NCBI GenBank assembly: GCA_911728455.2
Contig: OU452219.1
Span: 9,360,320-9,424,319, forward strand
DNA: 64,000 nt
Origin: Marthasterias glacialis
Taxonomy: Eukaryota > Echinodermata > Asteroidea > Forcipulatida > Asteriidae
Reading direction: 5' to 3'
The notes beneath the pieces are model-generated. The model was not told the DNA's origin. It made no database searches and was given only the letters and a program-made list of their open reading frames with translations. Each line of letters begins with the position of its first letter. Position 1 is the first letter of the stretch. Below, piece by piece: positions 24,601 to 37,800 of the stretch. Made by a program: the position numbers and the translations under genes.

Positions 24601-26314
24601 AGTACTGAACGTTGAGTTTGGTTTTTTTTCATCGTTTTTGAAGCTTTAAACTTAATACATATTACTATTATACTGTACATTTCCGTATAATACCATTTTC
24701 ACACACAGTAGTATCGTTGAATGCAAGTTATCTAATATTAACAACATGTATCTGATTTGCATACCCATGAGTGTAGCAGCGACTTAGCAGGTGCAAAGAG
24801 GTATGTAATTTAGCATGTTATGAGCCGATTAATCACTAAGCATGATTTCTCAGGCCCTAAGCAAAAACATAACTATTCGCTTAACACGATTTGTTATTGA
24901 TAAATCAAGTGGTCAGGGCCAAAGGTCATTGCTCTATTTACCACAAAAGTATGGGCTTATGGCGCCCCTAAGGAGGGCGTCCTTCTATGCCCAATGTTAC
25001 AAAGCTGCTCACCAAGCAAACTTGCGCGTCAAAAAATGTGCGTCACTTGCTTACAAGAACCGCGGCAGGTTAGCGTGTCTTTTGCTTTGCTTTTTGACGA
25101 GCAGCTTTTGATGGAATAGAAACTGTACGAAAGGGAGCCCCGTAAGCAGAAAACATATACAGGCTTTCTGAAAGTAGCCCCTTGTGTATAGAGAGAACAA
25201 TTTAGCGGTAAACAGCGCCACTACTGGACCCTGGCGAAACGCCCCTCAGCGCCTGATGATAGAACAATAACTAGCGATCTCAATGATGAAGTTGACAACG
25301 GTATATAACCGCGTCTCAACTCACCGCAACGAGTCGCTGCCATTGCGCCGTCTATCGCCAAGTAACCACCGGTTATCTCTTGGGTTTTTACGGTCGAAAA
25401 TGCTCCACATTACGTACATAACATTCTCCGAAGGCATACATATAAATTGACCATAATAAGGAGCCATATTTGAGGTGCATTTCAATTTAAGACCTCAAAA
25501 TGAAGGGTCTGCTGTGTGATTCCCCCCCCTCCTTTAAGTCTTATGCAAAACATAACGGGTCGGTAAAAGCAAAATCTGAATGTATAGTTTATTGAAGATT
25601 AACCTACAGTTCTTAGAAGTACCGTACACTCATGGGTATAGCACGTTATTAGCATGAACTCGTTATATTAATAATGATTAGCATATTTTAAAGAAGTTAT
25701 ATACATAAATTATGAAGATGCTGATACTCTGCTAGTTTTTTTTTGGAGGAGATGGAGAGAGAGCAAAGTTTTCAAGAACGGTCAGACAGGAATGTTGAAA
25801 CCAGAGAAGGAAAGTAAGACTCTAAATTATTAATAATAACCCCACTTCCCCCATAAGGTTTCTACACTTCTTGTTGATCCCAAATCTATAATCTACACAC
25901 TAATACAGGGAGATATTTGGATTGGATAAAGTATCATGATGATCAACCAAAATATATTTATACAGAAGTCTCACTTGTTGCTTTTTTTTTTTTTTCTTCT
26001 TTTTTTTTTCTTTCTTTCTTTTTACTAATTAGTGCACCTACGAACGCTTACAAAGGCATATAGGCTACATTTGATCCGAATAGTGTACAATTTTATACAT
26101 GTTAAACTTGAAAAATTTAAGGCCACTTATTCCAAAAATCTCGATATGATCACAGCTTTACAAAAGCTCTAATAGTCTTGCATTCAATTCGTAAACACAG
26201 TATTGTTCGTATACCGACAACTAATACTCCCTTCCGATCTGGAGTACAGAGTTCAAAGGTCAAGAGCATGCGGAGGAAATGGATTATGGCATGATATAAA
26301 TATAAAGAAAAATA

Positions 26315-26357
26315 ATATTATATATATATATATATGTATATATATTTATATATGTCT
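26315..26357. repeat. (TA)n microsatellite
   Basis: A run of TA dinucleotides with a few substitutions (TGTATATATATTTATATATG). Confidence 0.85.
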
Positions 26358-27028
26358 ATGGTTTGTGCAGTCAAAGTGTCTGGTACTTTGCCCACACGTT
26401 GACTCTAGGTCCTATAGCTGGTTACCCTAATAATGTCTCACTCGTCCAGGCGTTGTTGTGATGAGCGTCTGCATCGACGCACGTCTGGTTTGTTCGAAAA
26501 ATTCTGGCAAAAAAATAATGTGATTAATTAATCATTGTTTCTTTCTTTGATTCATGTAGGCTCTTTGTTCGTTTGCAATTTTTTGTATTCCATCCAATAC
26601 ATCCGTAAAGCAATATCCTCAGCTGATCCTAACGGGAGTTAACACCGCTGACTTCACACACACAAGCAAACATAAAGCATTCGCGTGATGTCCGAAATCT
26701 CAAGTGCAACTAAATAACTTGTAACAAAATATGTCTCTCTATAAAGTTAATTTGCTCGTAACATTTTTGTTCGTACTTTTGGTTTCTAGGCACCATTGTA
26801 GAGTCTTTTGTTCAAATGGTTTTTCCAGGCTTTTTAGATACTATGTGAAACGTCGGGTAGCAGAATTTATCAACATTTCCACAAACTGGTGGTAAATACA
26901 TACATTTTTTTGTAAAACTTTGTGTGTATATCACACTAATAAAAGATTGGGAACTCACTTTGGGCTATTTAATTCTTTAAAGATTAATGACGCCTCTGGA
27001 CAATGTTTGTTTTGCTCTTTGTGGATGA

Positions 27029-27034
27029 TTTATT
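27029..27034 (-). promoter_or_regulatory. KCNK13: Candidate KCNK polyadenylation signal
   Basis: AATAAA on the - strand (TTTATT on +) lies about 0.9 kb beyond the KCNK stop codon. It is the first canonical hexamer I noticed in that direction. Use is unproven. Confidence 0.25.
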
Positions 27035-27942
27035 TTTCTTTCGGTTTTTTTTCCAATCTCAGTTTGGAAGTGATACAACTTTGCGATGCTTAAATTTCCA
27101 TGTACGTTGAAGAAGAGATCAGTTGTACGGGATTTGGGTAAATTTGGACCTATCAGCCATTTAGCATATGTCATTTGGGAAATTAAGCTTATTCGCACGG
27201 GGGTTAGACATCGACGACGGATTATTGTAATATTCCGTGGCTGGCAGCCTATTCACTAAGATGATTGTGAGATGAGGTTTGAAGGACATGACATTGCGAG
27301 CAGGCCGGGGTACGGTCCTATTGAATGACGGGGACGTCTTACAGTGGGTTTTACCGTGTCATGGTCCTAAGTCGTCCCTCAATTCATCATCGAGTCTCTG
27401 AGTTGGGCTTGAACTATGGGTATAGCTATTGTGGCTATATGTTGAAGCAGAGTAAAGCTCAGTGATGTAGCCGTGTAGCCAAAAGCGGTCGTTTCGGATG
27501 CCAAAACCAAGGTCTGTCAAAATTTCATTGCAGAAGCGCAACGCTATACGAAGTGAGATCCATGATATCCACTTGGTCCTATGTATCTCTTTGTGAACTC
27601 CTAAGTTCCATCGACTAATAACTTCACCTGAAAACAATGTTGCACGCACAGGGCGACATTAGGCGGATCCCAAGCGAGGATTTCACATTATTTGTAATTT
27701 TCCTTCCTCCATGCAATTGAGCGACCATCAAACTCTGTATGTATAAACAAGTCGTCAGTAATTTGTTCTCCGTAAAATCCGAGTATGGTATACATTAAGT
27801 TTGAAATCTGGTGCGCGCATTGTCTCGAGTACGTGCCGATATACAGCAGTGTTCCTATGTTATGCTACCATAATAGAAATAGTTGATACGAAATGGTGTC
27901 CGTGAATGAAAGATGCTATAGAAACCTAGAGCCGTCCGCATG

Positions 27943-28871
27943 TCAATCCCTTCTTTCAGTCTCTTGTAATTTGTTATTTAGCATAGCGAGTCCACCTACG
28001 CCCTGTCCAAGGCCAAAGGCACCGTTGCTGCTCGCGTGGTGTTTTCTATGCTGTGAAGTTTCGTACAGCTGTTTCTGCATCACGGCTAGCGACACCTTGT
28101 TGGCCGCTAGGAAGTCTTTCATACTGATCATCTCGCCGGACATACGGCGTCCGTCCGTCTCACTGTCATAGTTACTATCCACATCAGTGATGTCCACGCC
28201 GTTTGCCTGGTTGTCGTTCCGTTGCTGCTTACTGGCCGAGTTGACCTGCCGCTGGAGGTGACCCGGCGTGATTGCGTTCCGTCGCGGCCGCGGCTTTTTC
28301 CTATGGCAGTGTCGACATTCTAGTTTCTTTAGGAACCAGTTAAGGAGCTGTTTAATAACAATTGATACCACGTTATACAGCGAGTATATACAGCACACAC
28401 CGGCTGTCAGAAATATGAAATTGCCAAAGCGGTAGAGATACGGCTGGTCGTACGCGTCTCTTTGACTTGTCACATAGTCTCCGAAGCCAATAGTACTGAA
28501 AGCCACGAAGCAGAAGTATATGCTTGTACCGTAGTCCCAGCCTTCCACACTGCAGTACATGACCGATGCCACGCAGGCTATGATGGTTGAAGCAATGCAG
28601 AGATACAACAGAACGTAGTACACGGAGGGCTTCCAACTCTCAAGGTTGTCGTCAGATTGTTGGGATGGACGCCTGCCCGTGTTCGGTAAAACGTTTTGGT
28701 TCTGTCGACGAATTTGTCTCTCATGGCATTTCTTCATGATGAAGGCCAGAAAGGTGATGAGCCGCTCCAGGAACAAGTTATAGAAGAGGATGCACGCGGC
28801 ACATCCCGGTAGTCCGTACGCGATTAACATGATCCTACCCTGTACCGTGGATGGTGACGTCATGCCAAAAC
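27943..28871 (-). CDS. KCNK13: THIK-type two-pore-domain K+ channel, last coding exon (KCNK13/KCNK12-like)
   Basis: The exon encodes about 308 residues and ends at TGA (27,943-27,945). The acceptor is ATATTGCAG (AG at 28,873-28,872). The first codon is split G|GT and gives the first Gly of the GFG filter of pore 1, the usual phase-1 K2P intron site. Counting from the first Met: M2 at 9-40 with NLFLERLIT; M3 at 81-103 after SWKPSVYYV; pore 2 filter STIGFGD at 123-129; M4 at 143-170 (CCIYSLYNVVSIVIKQ). The cytoplasmic tail has DGRRMSGEMISMKDFLAANK at 237-256, a signature of THIK-1/THIK-2, and MLNNKLQET near the end. The protein works as a dimer in the plasma membrane and carries background K+ current. 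Residues before the filter (M1, cap, start of pore 1) lie in an exon I cannot find here. KCNK13 versus KCNK12 cannot be decided; the single gene may predate that split. Confidence 0.95.
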
Positions 28872-28873
28872 CT

Positions 28874-30780
28874 GCAATATAAAAAAGACCAAGACAAAAT
28901 TACCAACTCAACTTTTTTTTTCTGTTTCTCAAAAGCTGCAAGCTGTCAAGGGCTACAAGTAAACAACCAGTTACAGCGTCTGCTTTATTTTGGTTGAATA
29001 CTTGGAATGTACTGTCCACTTCGGGTAGTACATATGTCTCGAAACCATGCTCTTGATGTCAGGGTTGAAACTGTTTTCGAGAAAGCAGTAAATCATCCGG
29101 ACATGTGTTGAATGCTAAATTGTACAAGTGAAGAGAGATGTTTATGGCTTTCACCGTAGACAAATTTATGCCGAGGTTTTTGCAGACCGGAATACCATTC
29201 CGGTTTATTCGTTTTGAAAGGTAATGGTGCATCATTGCTTTTGGAAAGGTACATTTATACCAACCCTCTAATATCGGTTTGGCTAACCCATCGAAATAAA
29301 CAACCATTTTCTTGGGACAAGTTTCATGCACACGTTAGTATTTTCGCAGGACAATATTGATGTAACCATTTTGCCTTTTATTTTTGTGACCAGTTTAATA
29401 CATAAGCAACACTAGATTTAGAACCATAAATGCATAAAAGTTTACAGTTTAAAAACAGTAATGTATTAACAGTGTTTGAATGAATAAATAAGATCCTTTC
29501 GAGATTTTGTTTTTCGTACACTGCCACGTTTTTTGCCTGTTTTCACACAATCTGTTCGTTTGTTTGTGTGTTGTTTGGTTGAGGTGTCGAAGCGCATACT
29601 GCATGTACCCGATGTCTGAGTATGCGATTTCAGCACGAGTTGCATGCATGGACCCTTGCAGCTCACACTGAAGGTGCTAGATTCTTGAATGTGTTTGACG
29701 GGGATTCTGATGGCAACCAGGCCTCGGGCAGCCCCGAGTGCTAAGGTGTGCTTCGATTCCATAATGCATCATGGAGGAGATGAGGCGTCAATTACACAGC
29801 GCTGTAACCAAACCCCTATCAACAAAAAACCGGGGTGATATTGCGATAGCCTAGCCACGTCTAACGTGTTCCCGACACCAATTTCAGAGCCATGCTGTTG
29901 GAATTTCAATATCCTCTTTGCGTCCCATCAGTTCGCGGGGCATAGCCTGGCTGTCATCACTACAGAAGCCCAATGTGTTTAGCTCGATAACGGAGAACTT
30001 TCAGGTGCAACGCTATCACTCGTTTGATTGCCATGCTAGCCGAGGCATAAGAACGGTGACGGGTTGAAGGTTTTGAGATAGAAACGGCTTGGTAGAGTTA
30101 CAGCATCTTACAGATGAACAAGTTATGAAAAGCAAGGTCATTGACTTGTGTCTAAAAGGACAGGGTTTTTGTGGTTACCATGTAAACATGATGCATTCCC
30201 TGACGTAGGCGTTCGTCACTCTCTTGTTTCTCCGAGTAGTCGATTTGCAAGTCTAAATCAAACCACTGTGCGATGTACATTGCATTGTAATACGCAGGGT
30301 GTGACATGAACTTATTTCTAATGGGGTTTGAGTAAAAAGACTACGCAGTGTCTACGACATTCGTCAGGTGTCACTTTTCAAAGTACAGCATTTGTTAGCA
30401 ACCAAATATCAGTATTTTGAAGCTTAAGTATCGAGTACCACCAATCAGCCTAACGTTCCCAGTGGAAGAAAGAGGATAGAATTTTGCGATGAGTATTTAT
30501 TCTTGGGGCGATTCTTTTTCTCTAAATATGACAGGATTGCTTCTTGTTGGCGTATTTGGGAAAATGCACTCAGCCTTTGTACTTTCTCTGAGATCTTAAA
30601 ATGTCATATTCTAAATTATTGTGGAGACAAATTCAACTGTTTTGATTTAACTCTTGCATACTAAAGATGTCAATGTAAACAAACTGAGTCTTAACGGAAA
30701 CAATAGCGTCCCTGCTGTGATTTTTTTTAAAGAGTGACGTTGGCATTTGCTTCCGAGTTTTATTGTTTTAAAGTGTTACG
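28874..30780. other. KCNK intron, proximal part
   Basis: A T-rich run lies just 5' of the acceptor (on the - strand the run before ATATTGCAG is purine-mixed). No mobile element is recognised. There are only short open frames without family resemblance. Confidence 0.5.
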
Positions 30781-31110
30781 GACCTTAAATGCATTGACGT
30801 CACCACGCCACCATCTTAGAGGTTAATAAATGATGAAACAATGGAAACGCACAGCTATGTACGCGCGGCGCACAGGGTGGACCAATGAGCAACGTTCTTT
30901 TGACCGAGGGCGCCCTACTGAAATGACGTCATGTACATATAAGGTATATTGTTATCCCCTTGCACGACTTGGAACTTACCTCCGCACAGTGCGCGTTTGC
31001 TTCCATTGCTACCATTTTGAGAGTCAATTCCTTTTGCGTACATTTTGACTCCCAAAATGGTGGACATTGACGCGTCTAAGTGCACTGCGCGTCGTGAAAT
31101 GGGCCAATAC
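30781..31110. repeat. CRE/YY1-motif repeat family, copy 2
   Basis: It starts GACCTTAAATGCATTGACGT (compare GACCTTAGGCATTGACGT at 8530) and continues CACCATCTTAGAGGTTAA, GTACGCGC, CCAATGAGCAACGTTC. A second CRE-like site (ATGACGTCAT) sits at about 30,922. An inverted pair CCATTTTGAGAGTCAATT / TTTTGACTCCCAAAATGG lies at about 31,010-31,061. Confidence 0.65.
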
Positions 31111-34100
31111 AGGTGTTGTACATATCTTTTTCAGTTGCTTTGTACAACGCTTTGGGGTGTTTTTTAACTGTATAAGGCGTTTTGAAATCCCTTTTTTATT
31201 TTTATTTATTATTATATTAATACAGAGGATCTGATGAAGTTGGATACTGTATCAGATTCTGGTATGGTGTAACCGTTTTGGCCTAAACAAATTCACAGAT
31301 AACTTTGTCATGTTCACACTCAAACATTCAATGTCTCCCTCAGCGTTGATGTACAGCAAGGGAAATCGTCACATGACTGCATGCTCGAAGGCAGTAAATG
31401 AAAGCCAAACTGCATCTAGCAATATCTGACATTTATACAACATGATAAGCCACAAACGTCTGAACTGTGCTTCCCGGTCCCTCGTTTTAATCTGTTGCTA
31501 TACCTTGGCTTTACGCTCATGTCACTTAATGTTTGTTTGTGTATGTTATGCTTTTGCTAACTGAACAGTGTGCATCCACTGCCACAACATGTTCACATTG
31601 CTGCTATTTCTTCGCACGTGAAGTGTGCTCACCAAGACAACGCTGTGCACGTTGTTGTTACACAAACATCGCAGACAATTACCTAAACACGAGCCGTTAC
31701 CAACGGCACCAGGGTATTCTCCGTCCTCCTCATCAGTACCCGCGCTCTGCAATCAGCAGATACCTATTGACTCAGTCATTAAGGAGCGAGTCTTATCCAT
31801 CACAATTAAAAATGCTCCTCCCGTCCAGCCAGAGCGGTCCCCCGACTCTTCTCTCTCCGTTGCCTAGCAACGCTACCCTGACTTTCCACATTAGGATGTA
31901 ACCCCCATTTATTATTCCACCGTGACGTGTGTTGAACTGTCATGGCGACAAGCATGGTAACATCAACTTCATGGCCTCTTGCTTTCACCCCGTAATCACC
32001 ATGGCATGAAGTGTGAACAAAAACCTCATCGAATATCGACAGATAAACGCTTTGTTCAAACTATGAAAGTGAACGATAGGGCTTGAACGTAAATTTACAA
32101 AAATATATATTATGTAATATATACATAATATTATAACAATAATATTCAACAATTTTAGCTACTTAGATTACTGCTACTGTTCGTGATTTCAAGGAGTGTT
32201 TTTTTTTTTTTTAAGAAATATTTACCCATGGAAATCAGCAACTTTTCCGATGAGGGATATGAAAAACGATATTCGTCCGCCCGATGTCTTATACACGAAC
32301 TTTGAAAAGGTAAAAGACATTAAAAGAAATGGATAATGGACAGATGAAACTGCAGACCGTGTTGTGATTGTACATTTTGGTGAATCTACAGACAGTGTCT
32401 CGTTAGAGATACCATCAATAAAGTTAGTGACATACATTCAGGAATTGAAAAGAGGTTTTTTTTGTAGCAATTCCGAAGCATCAGAATTAATGACAAAGAC
32501 TTTTTATACCGACACGCGTGTCTATCGCAGGATAAGCAATATTGAGAGGCGTTAAAATAGTAGATACAAACGGACAAAACTTAAAGGGTCGAACGAATGG
32601 TTTAATTTTTCGGAAAATGTAAAGAAGCATAGGCTATATGCTTGGTGTGTGTGCGTGCGTTGTTTTTTGTTTTTGTTTTTGTTTTGTTTTTTAACGACAC
32701 GCGTGTCGGGAAGCTTATTCAATGTTGGTATACTTGTTATTGTGTTATAAATTGACACATTCATCGAAGTGTCGATAACGTAAAGCCTAAAATGAATAAA
32801 AGACAAATTATTTGGTTAACATTTACTTTTCCTGTTCACTTCAAGCGACAGCACTAGATTTGAAAGGAAACGTTTGTTGCCCTGTGAATTTTATTTTGGG
32901 AAACTTAAGACGCGGAGACACAAATTCCAAATTCCAAAGAACTCAGATTTAAACGGTAAAAGTCATTTGTTGTTGTAGTCTTCATTATCTGAAGTTAACG
33001 AAATGTTTTCTTTGGCTAATGTATGCCTTTTGTTGACTGGCCACGGCTATAATTTACCGTCACGAGACAGGGAATTAATTGAAAATTGCATCTTAGCAAC
33101 GGTGTTTCTTTTCGCCTTTGAAACCCGACTGACAACACTAATTGCTCAGAATAAATCTTTGGATATTTACATGACGTCACAGCAGTACAATTTGATAGAA
33201 TAATCACATTTGGTTTTTTAAATACGATGTGCCATTGTGCCACACCTCCATATATGGATGGTTGCTACGTTAAAATATTCCATTTTCGGTGGGTTTCTTT
33301 TCATGGAGTGTGTGTTGGTTTCTGTACTTGCTCTGTATCCTTGGAATGATGGGACAGTAAGCTGCAGGTTCTGTGTGTTTTGTAAGAGAATTACAAACGT
33401 AAGGACTCTGTTTACGAGACAGGGAAGGTGCTTGGCAAGGTGGTAATGGTCGGGCAGCATTGAGCACCGATACATAATTGAATGTCGGGTACAGCTGTGT
33501 ATGCAATCACTGAATTGAGACACAGTTGTATTGTTATTTGTTTGTTTGACTGTATTGTTTTACCCCGAATACAATAGGAACAGGAACCCGTATCGAAACG
33601 GGAGGAGGGGTCGATGTTTTGACATTACTTAACAAGTTTCTACTGTTGTGTTTACTAAATAGCAATCAAAATATACAAATTTCCCCCTCAAAGTATTACG
33701 GCGCTGCATTTAAATAATCTTAAATACAACCCAGGTAGGTGTGCATAATTAATACTGCTTCTACTCAAAGTGCAATATCTTTTTGCTGCTGTATTATTTA
33801 TATATTTAACACATGGTACCCTGGCTCAGTGATCTGAACTCGGTGATGTTCAACACAGCGGTCTTGCGACTCGGCCGAGCGATTTGACACATGACGTATC
33901 GATGAGATAACATGATGAAAACGGTTTGGCTCCTTCGGGCCTTGAATAAGGAAAAAACTTGAATTAGAACAAGAACGCCGAGATCGAAGACCAAGAAGCC
34001 ATCATGTCAACGAAGCACTATCAGAAAAACCTGATTAATAAGTATTGATTTTTGGGGGAGCTGAATTAAAGGGATATTGCCGGTCGGTAGATGATCATCG

Positions 34101-34155
34101 CCCCCGCCCCCTCCCTCCATCGCCGTATGTTGACAATATTATGTCTTAAGAATAA
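31111..34155. other. KCNK intron, mixed unique sequence
   Basis: No gene is recognised. The segment 31,500-31,980 is GC-richer and contains an X-box palindrome (31,859-31,871). A short T-run and AT-rich DNA follow. Confidence 0.5.
31859..31871. promoter_or_regulatory. Candidate RFX X-box
   Basis: GTTGCCTAGCAAC fits the RFX X-box rule GTNRCC, 0-3 nt, RGYAAC with a 1-nt spacer, and is nearly palindromic with its flanking C and G. RFX sites often lie near promoters of ciliary genes. No such gene is seen next to this one, so function is not established. Confidence 0.4.
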
Positions 34156-34875
34156 GTGGTGTGCCCGGAAAAAGGTCGTAAGGCTCAACCTTTTTCCGGC
34201 CGGGCAAACAAATTACAACTTTTTGCCCGGCAGAATGTCACAAGCAATAACATGGCTCTTTTGAAGAAAAAAATGGGGCATAATGTATTGCTAGAATTAT
34301 ACCCGAGACATGTTTTTCCATTCCCATGCGGAATTTAACTTTCCTGAATGACTTAAAAATGGCAGTAAAACGACCAAACGTTCACACTCAGTTATCTCGA
34401 AACACAATTTTGGACAGTAACTGCTTGTACGACCTTATGCCGGTCACACTGTCGTTACGTCCTTCTGGGCACCAGTGGTGTAACTAAGGGGTGTGGGCAC
34501 TGGCGGCACATGCCCCCCCCCCTCCACCACCACCACCACCATTTAAAATCTGGACTTTGAGATTGAAATTTCCAGAATAAAATTTTACATGTTATAAGCT
34601 TTTATGTAGTAATTTTAATGGTTTTTAAAACTAGTTTTTTAAAGTATTATTTACACGAAAACAATGTATTTTACCTCCACGTCAGATTATTTTATAAAAC
34701 ACAGTAAGCGACATAACAAAAGAGCACTGAAAGGGGCTTGTTTAGGAAAAATACAAACGGAAACTAAGCAGTTTTAATTGGCCAAAAGGGCCCCCCCCCC
34801 CCTAGAAAAAATGGTGCACCCACTAACTTATGCCCCTAAAATTTTCCCCTTGTTACGCCGCTGCTGGGCACACAA
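34156..34875. mobile_element. Foldback/MITE element with GTGCCCGG ends, copy 2 (split by a hAT MITE)
   Basis: The left end GTGGTGTGCCCGGAAAAAGG and the hairpin partner CCTTTTTCCGGCCGGGC match the copy at 12909-13265. The interior shares TTGCTAGAATTA, AGACATGTTTTTCCATTCCC, GGAATTTAAC and CGAAACACAATTTTG. The right end GGACGTAACG...(on -) is broken at 34,472 by a 391-bp hAT MITE and resumes at 34,872 with ACAAC. Confidence 0.78.
34473..34863. mobile_element. hAT-type MITE with perfect 8-bp target duplication
   Basis: The 391-bp element starts CAGTGGTGTAACTAAGGGG. Its right end on the other strand reads CAGCGGCGTAACAAGGGG. The flanks are identical 8-mers, CTGGGCAC, at 34,465-34,472 and 34,864-34,871. 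An 8-bp duplication and CAG(T/C)GG ends are hallmarks of hAT transposons. The inside holds C-runs and no ORF; a hAT transposase elsewhere must have moved it. Confidence 0.9.
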
Positions 34876-37800
34876 CGATACGGCCACGGGAATCCTATGG
34901 TAAAACTTAATGAGACATAGTGTCTTTATGAGAAAAACATATACACATAATAACATGAAGTTAAAAAAAGACTAAAAATAAAGAAAATATAGTCCTAAAA
35001 TAACCTTTAAAAAACCGAAACAGTCAATTCACAGTGCTCTAGTTTTCAAGATTAAAAACAAACCTGTGAAATATTCACGACTGAGAATCAAGTTCCTTAT
35101 GAATAGCCGCAAACTCCATTCGTCCAAATACTCTATATTTTTTTTGGCAATTTTAATCGTTACAGCATTCTTCCTTTTCTGAATGATGCCAAGATGAAAG
35201 CACGGTCGCAAGATAAATACAAAATCCGGAGATAATGACACATTTCTTCACCGTACTAAGGCAAATGGAGCTTTCTGGCATAAACATTTAGGATGCTTTT
35301 AAAAAAACAAACAACTGTAAATAGCTTTTTGTTTTATTAAACAGCTAGGCTTACCAAACATTATAATATTTTCATATGTCCAATAAATTATATAAAAGCC
35401 ACTTGCGCACTGCGATACAATGAAGCTCTTACTAAGTGCTTTCAAAATGAATGTACATTATATGACCAAGGTCTGCCTTACCAAACGCTACTCCTAAAAA
35501 TAGACAATAATCTAATCAACATGGAGTAATTTTGATTTCGTCTGACAAAGATAACTAATAATGAAACAGTTTGACGATGTTAAAAGATGATTACAAATAA
35601 CATTTGGGAGGGGGGGTTAGAGCAGACAAACACAGTTATGTACTAAATAATTATTAAGTTTATTTCAAACGTTTTGGGGGGAGCTTGGTAGGATTAATGC
35701 TTTGTTTTGGGGTGGTTTTTTGTGTGTAAACAACATATAGTTTCGTGGAGACGAGACGATGGCATAAAACCTTCAAAACAAAGCAGCCAATAATTTGATT
35801 GAAACTAAAATGTTGCCTGTATAATTGCTAGCACGAAAATTTGCAATAAAGATGACAACATTTGCGACACTGCCATTGATTAACGCTTTTTGTTGAGTCC
35901 ACGCGTTCACAAAAGGGAGCCCCATTTTTGTTGAAGTGGCCACTTAGGCTTAAATCCAAATTTGTCCCACGCATGAGCCATTTAGCGGAGCAGAGCTTCA
36001 TCTGCAGTGAGACTAATTACGATTATTCGATTCTGCTTAATGAGGTCGGGTAATCGATACCAATAAAGGTTAAACTCTAGAATAACATGCTGGTCGATCG
36101 TCTACACTAAGCATTATGGTGCCCTCTACGAAAGAACACTGTGTCACGTTTTCGAATAAAAAAAAAAATGATAAGTGCAAATTCATGCTACATAGTTATT
36201 AAGTAACCGATACAATTATAAATGAAATTATAAAGTGTTCTTTTAAAGCATGTCCAAGAAATCTGAGAAAGGTTGGAAATATGCGACCGTTTTTTAACGT
36301 TAAAACACTTAAATTTAGGTGGCATCTGACACAAATATTGTTTGCCATTGGTGACACTTTATTTCACTGCAAATATCAAAATCCGTTAAATTACTGACCA
36401 TCCATAGGACTTCATCACGTTCCGAGTACAGAGAAAGGGCTGGAAGCACACGCGAGTAAATAACGGAGTTGGGCGGTGAAAGTTCCTTGGCTTTTTAGAG
36501 CTGGGTTTTAGCCGAGCCCCTATTTAATGTATTACGTGGCGTAGGGTTTTGACTATTGTAGTGGGGAACATTTTACGCCGACTTATCTAGAAGTTTCTTT
36601 GGCGTTATGGTCGGTACTAAAGGGACTGGCTCACAGGCGTCCGGAGGAAATCATTTAATAATTAGATGCGATTTGTTTTAATAGAAAGCCGTGTATAAAT
36701 TACTGCAAGCAAGGCGTGCGAAATCGCATGTTTAAAAACCGAATGTCCGTGACTGCCCGAGCTGCTTGACACCTGTTTGACAATTCAAACTTGTGTGTCT
36801 GGAACAACGGGTTAGTTAACCGAAAATCATTTAATACGGACAGTCCACCAATTCACTGGCCCCGAAATTAAGCAGACATTTTATTTTAAATGAGGATGAC
36901 AACGCTGAATTTCTCGGGGGTTGTGGGAAGCGTAATTTGCGTTTATTCCGCCCACGCCTTGTAAAATTAAACACAGTCAAAGGCCACAGACTGGGGAGCG
37001 GAGTGTAAGATGTTCATTATTATTATGTGCGCCGGGTCGGATCCCAGAGCTGATGATAATTACAAACCTTTCTTTCTCTGACGAGCCTATAAACCTTGGG
37101 AATAATGGTTCGGTTACGTCACAAAACATAACTGCCCCACGACACGATGAATGCAGGTATACGGCACATTACTTTGATGTTTTGAGATTTACATTCATTG
37201 ATATAATCTAGTTTTTAAGAAACAATGTCACATAAAGATGCGAATCTTTCATTTTCATTCGTTTTTTCCCAGTTCTCTTCGGTATAGGCCTACAGGAACA
37301 CAAAAGCCGTTTTTATGTAGACCTCATGGAAGTTTTTCTTGCAGTGCATGATAACAGTTCCTACAGGGGCCTAGGTGTGTTTTATTTAGATGTTTTTCAA
37401 ACATGCAGTTTCGACATAACAAGTGCTTTTTTTCACTAGTTGATCGGTGCCGATACCAATATCACGACTAAACTATAATATACACGGGCTTCATGTGTTT
37501 GGAACAAAAGTCACGTTTTTGTGTTTCTATTAAATGGCGAAACTGTACGGGCACCTTTAATTTCTTATTTTAGGAAGACTGCTACGCGATCAGAAACGCG
37601 CAATATTGATATGATTTTTTTCTGAAGGTGGCGATGAATTATTCAAATCTTTAGAAAAATCGTTAACTTTCTTTTTAAAACGTCGCACAGCCTTTTTTTG
37701 AATGCCACATTTACATTATAGCCTCCATGCACTTAAAGAGTTGAATAATATGTTATGATGAGCATTGGGTTATCCTTGTACTGGGCAAGAAAAATATACA

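Larger units (their letters stand above)
24601..27942. other. Region downstream (3') of the KCNK exon
   Basis: It contains a weak inverted repeat at about 25,000-25,110 (AAAGCTGCTC / GAGCAGCTTT) and a GC-richer repeat-free patch at 25,200-25,380. There are also a T-rich run at 25,981-26,025 and a (TA)n run at 26,315-26,357. The KCNK 3' UTR should occupy the part nearest 27,942. No other gene is seen. Confidence 0.55.

Noticed and set aside
25000-25110. Foldback element with AAAGCTGCTC / GAGCAGCTTT ends
   Set aside because: Only the outer 10 bases pair well; the inner parts are weak, so I mention it only in the regional entry.
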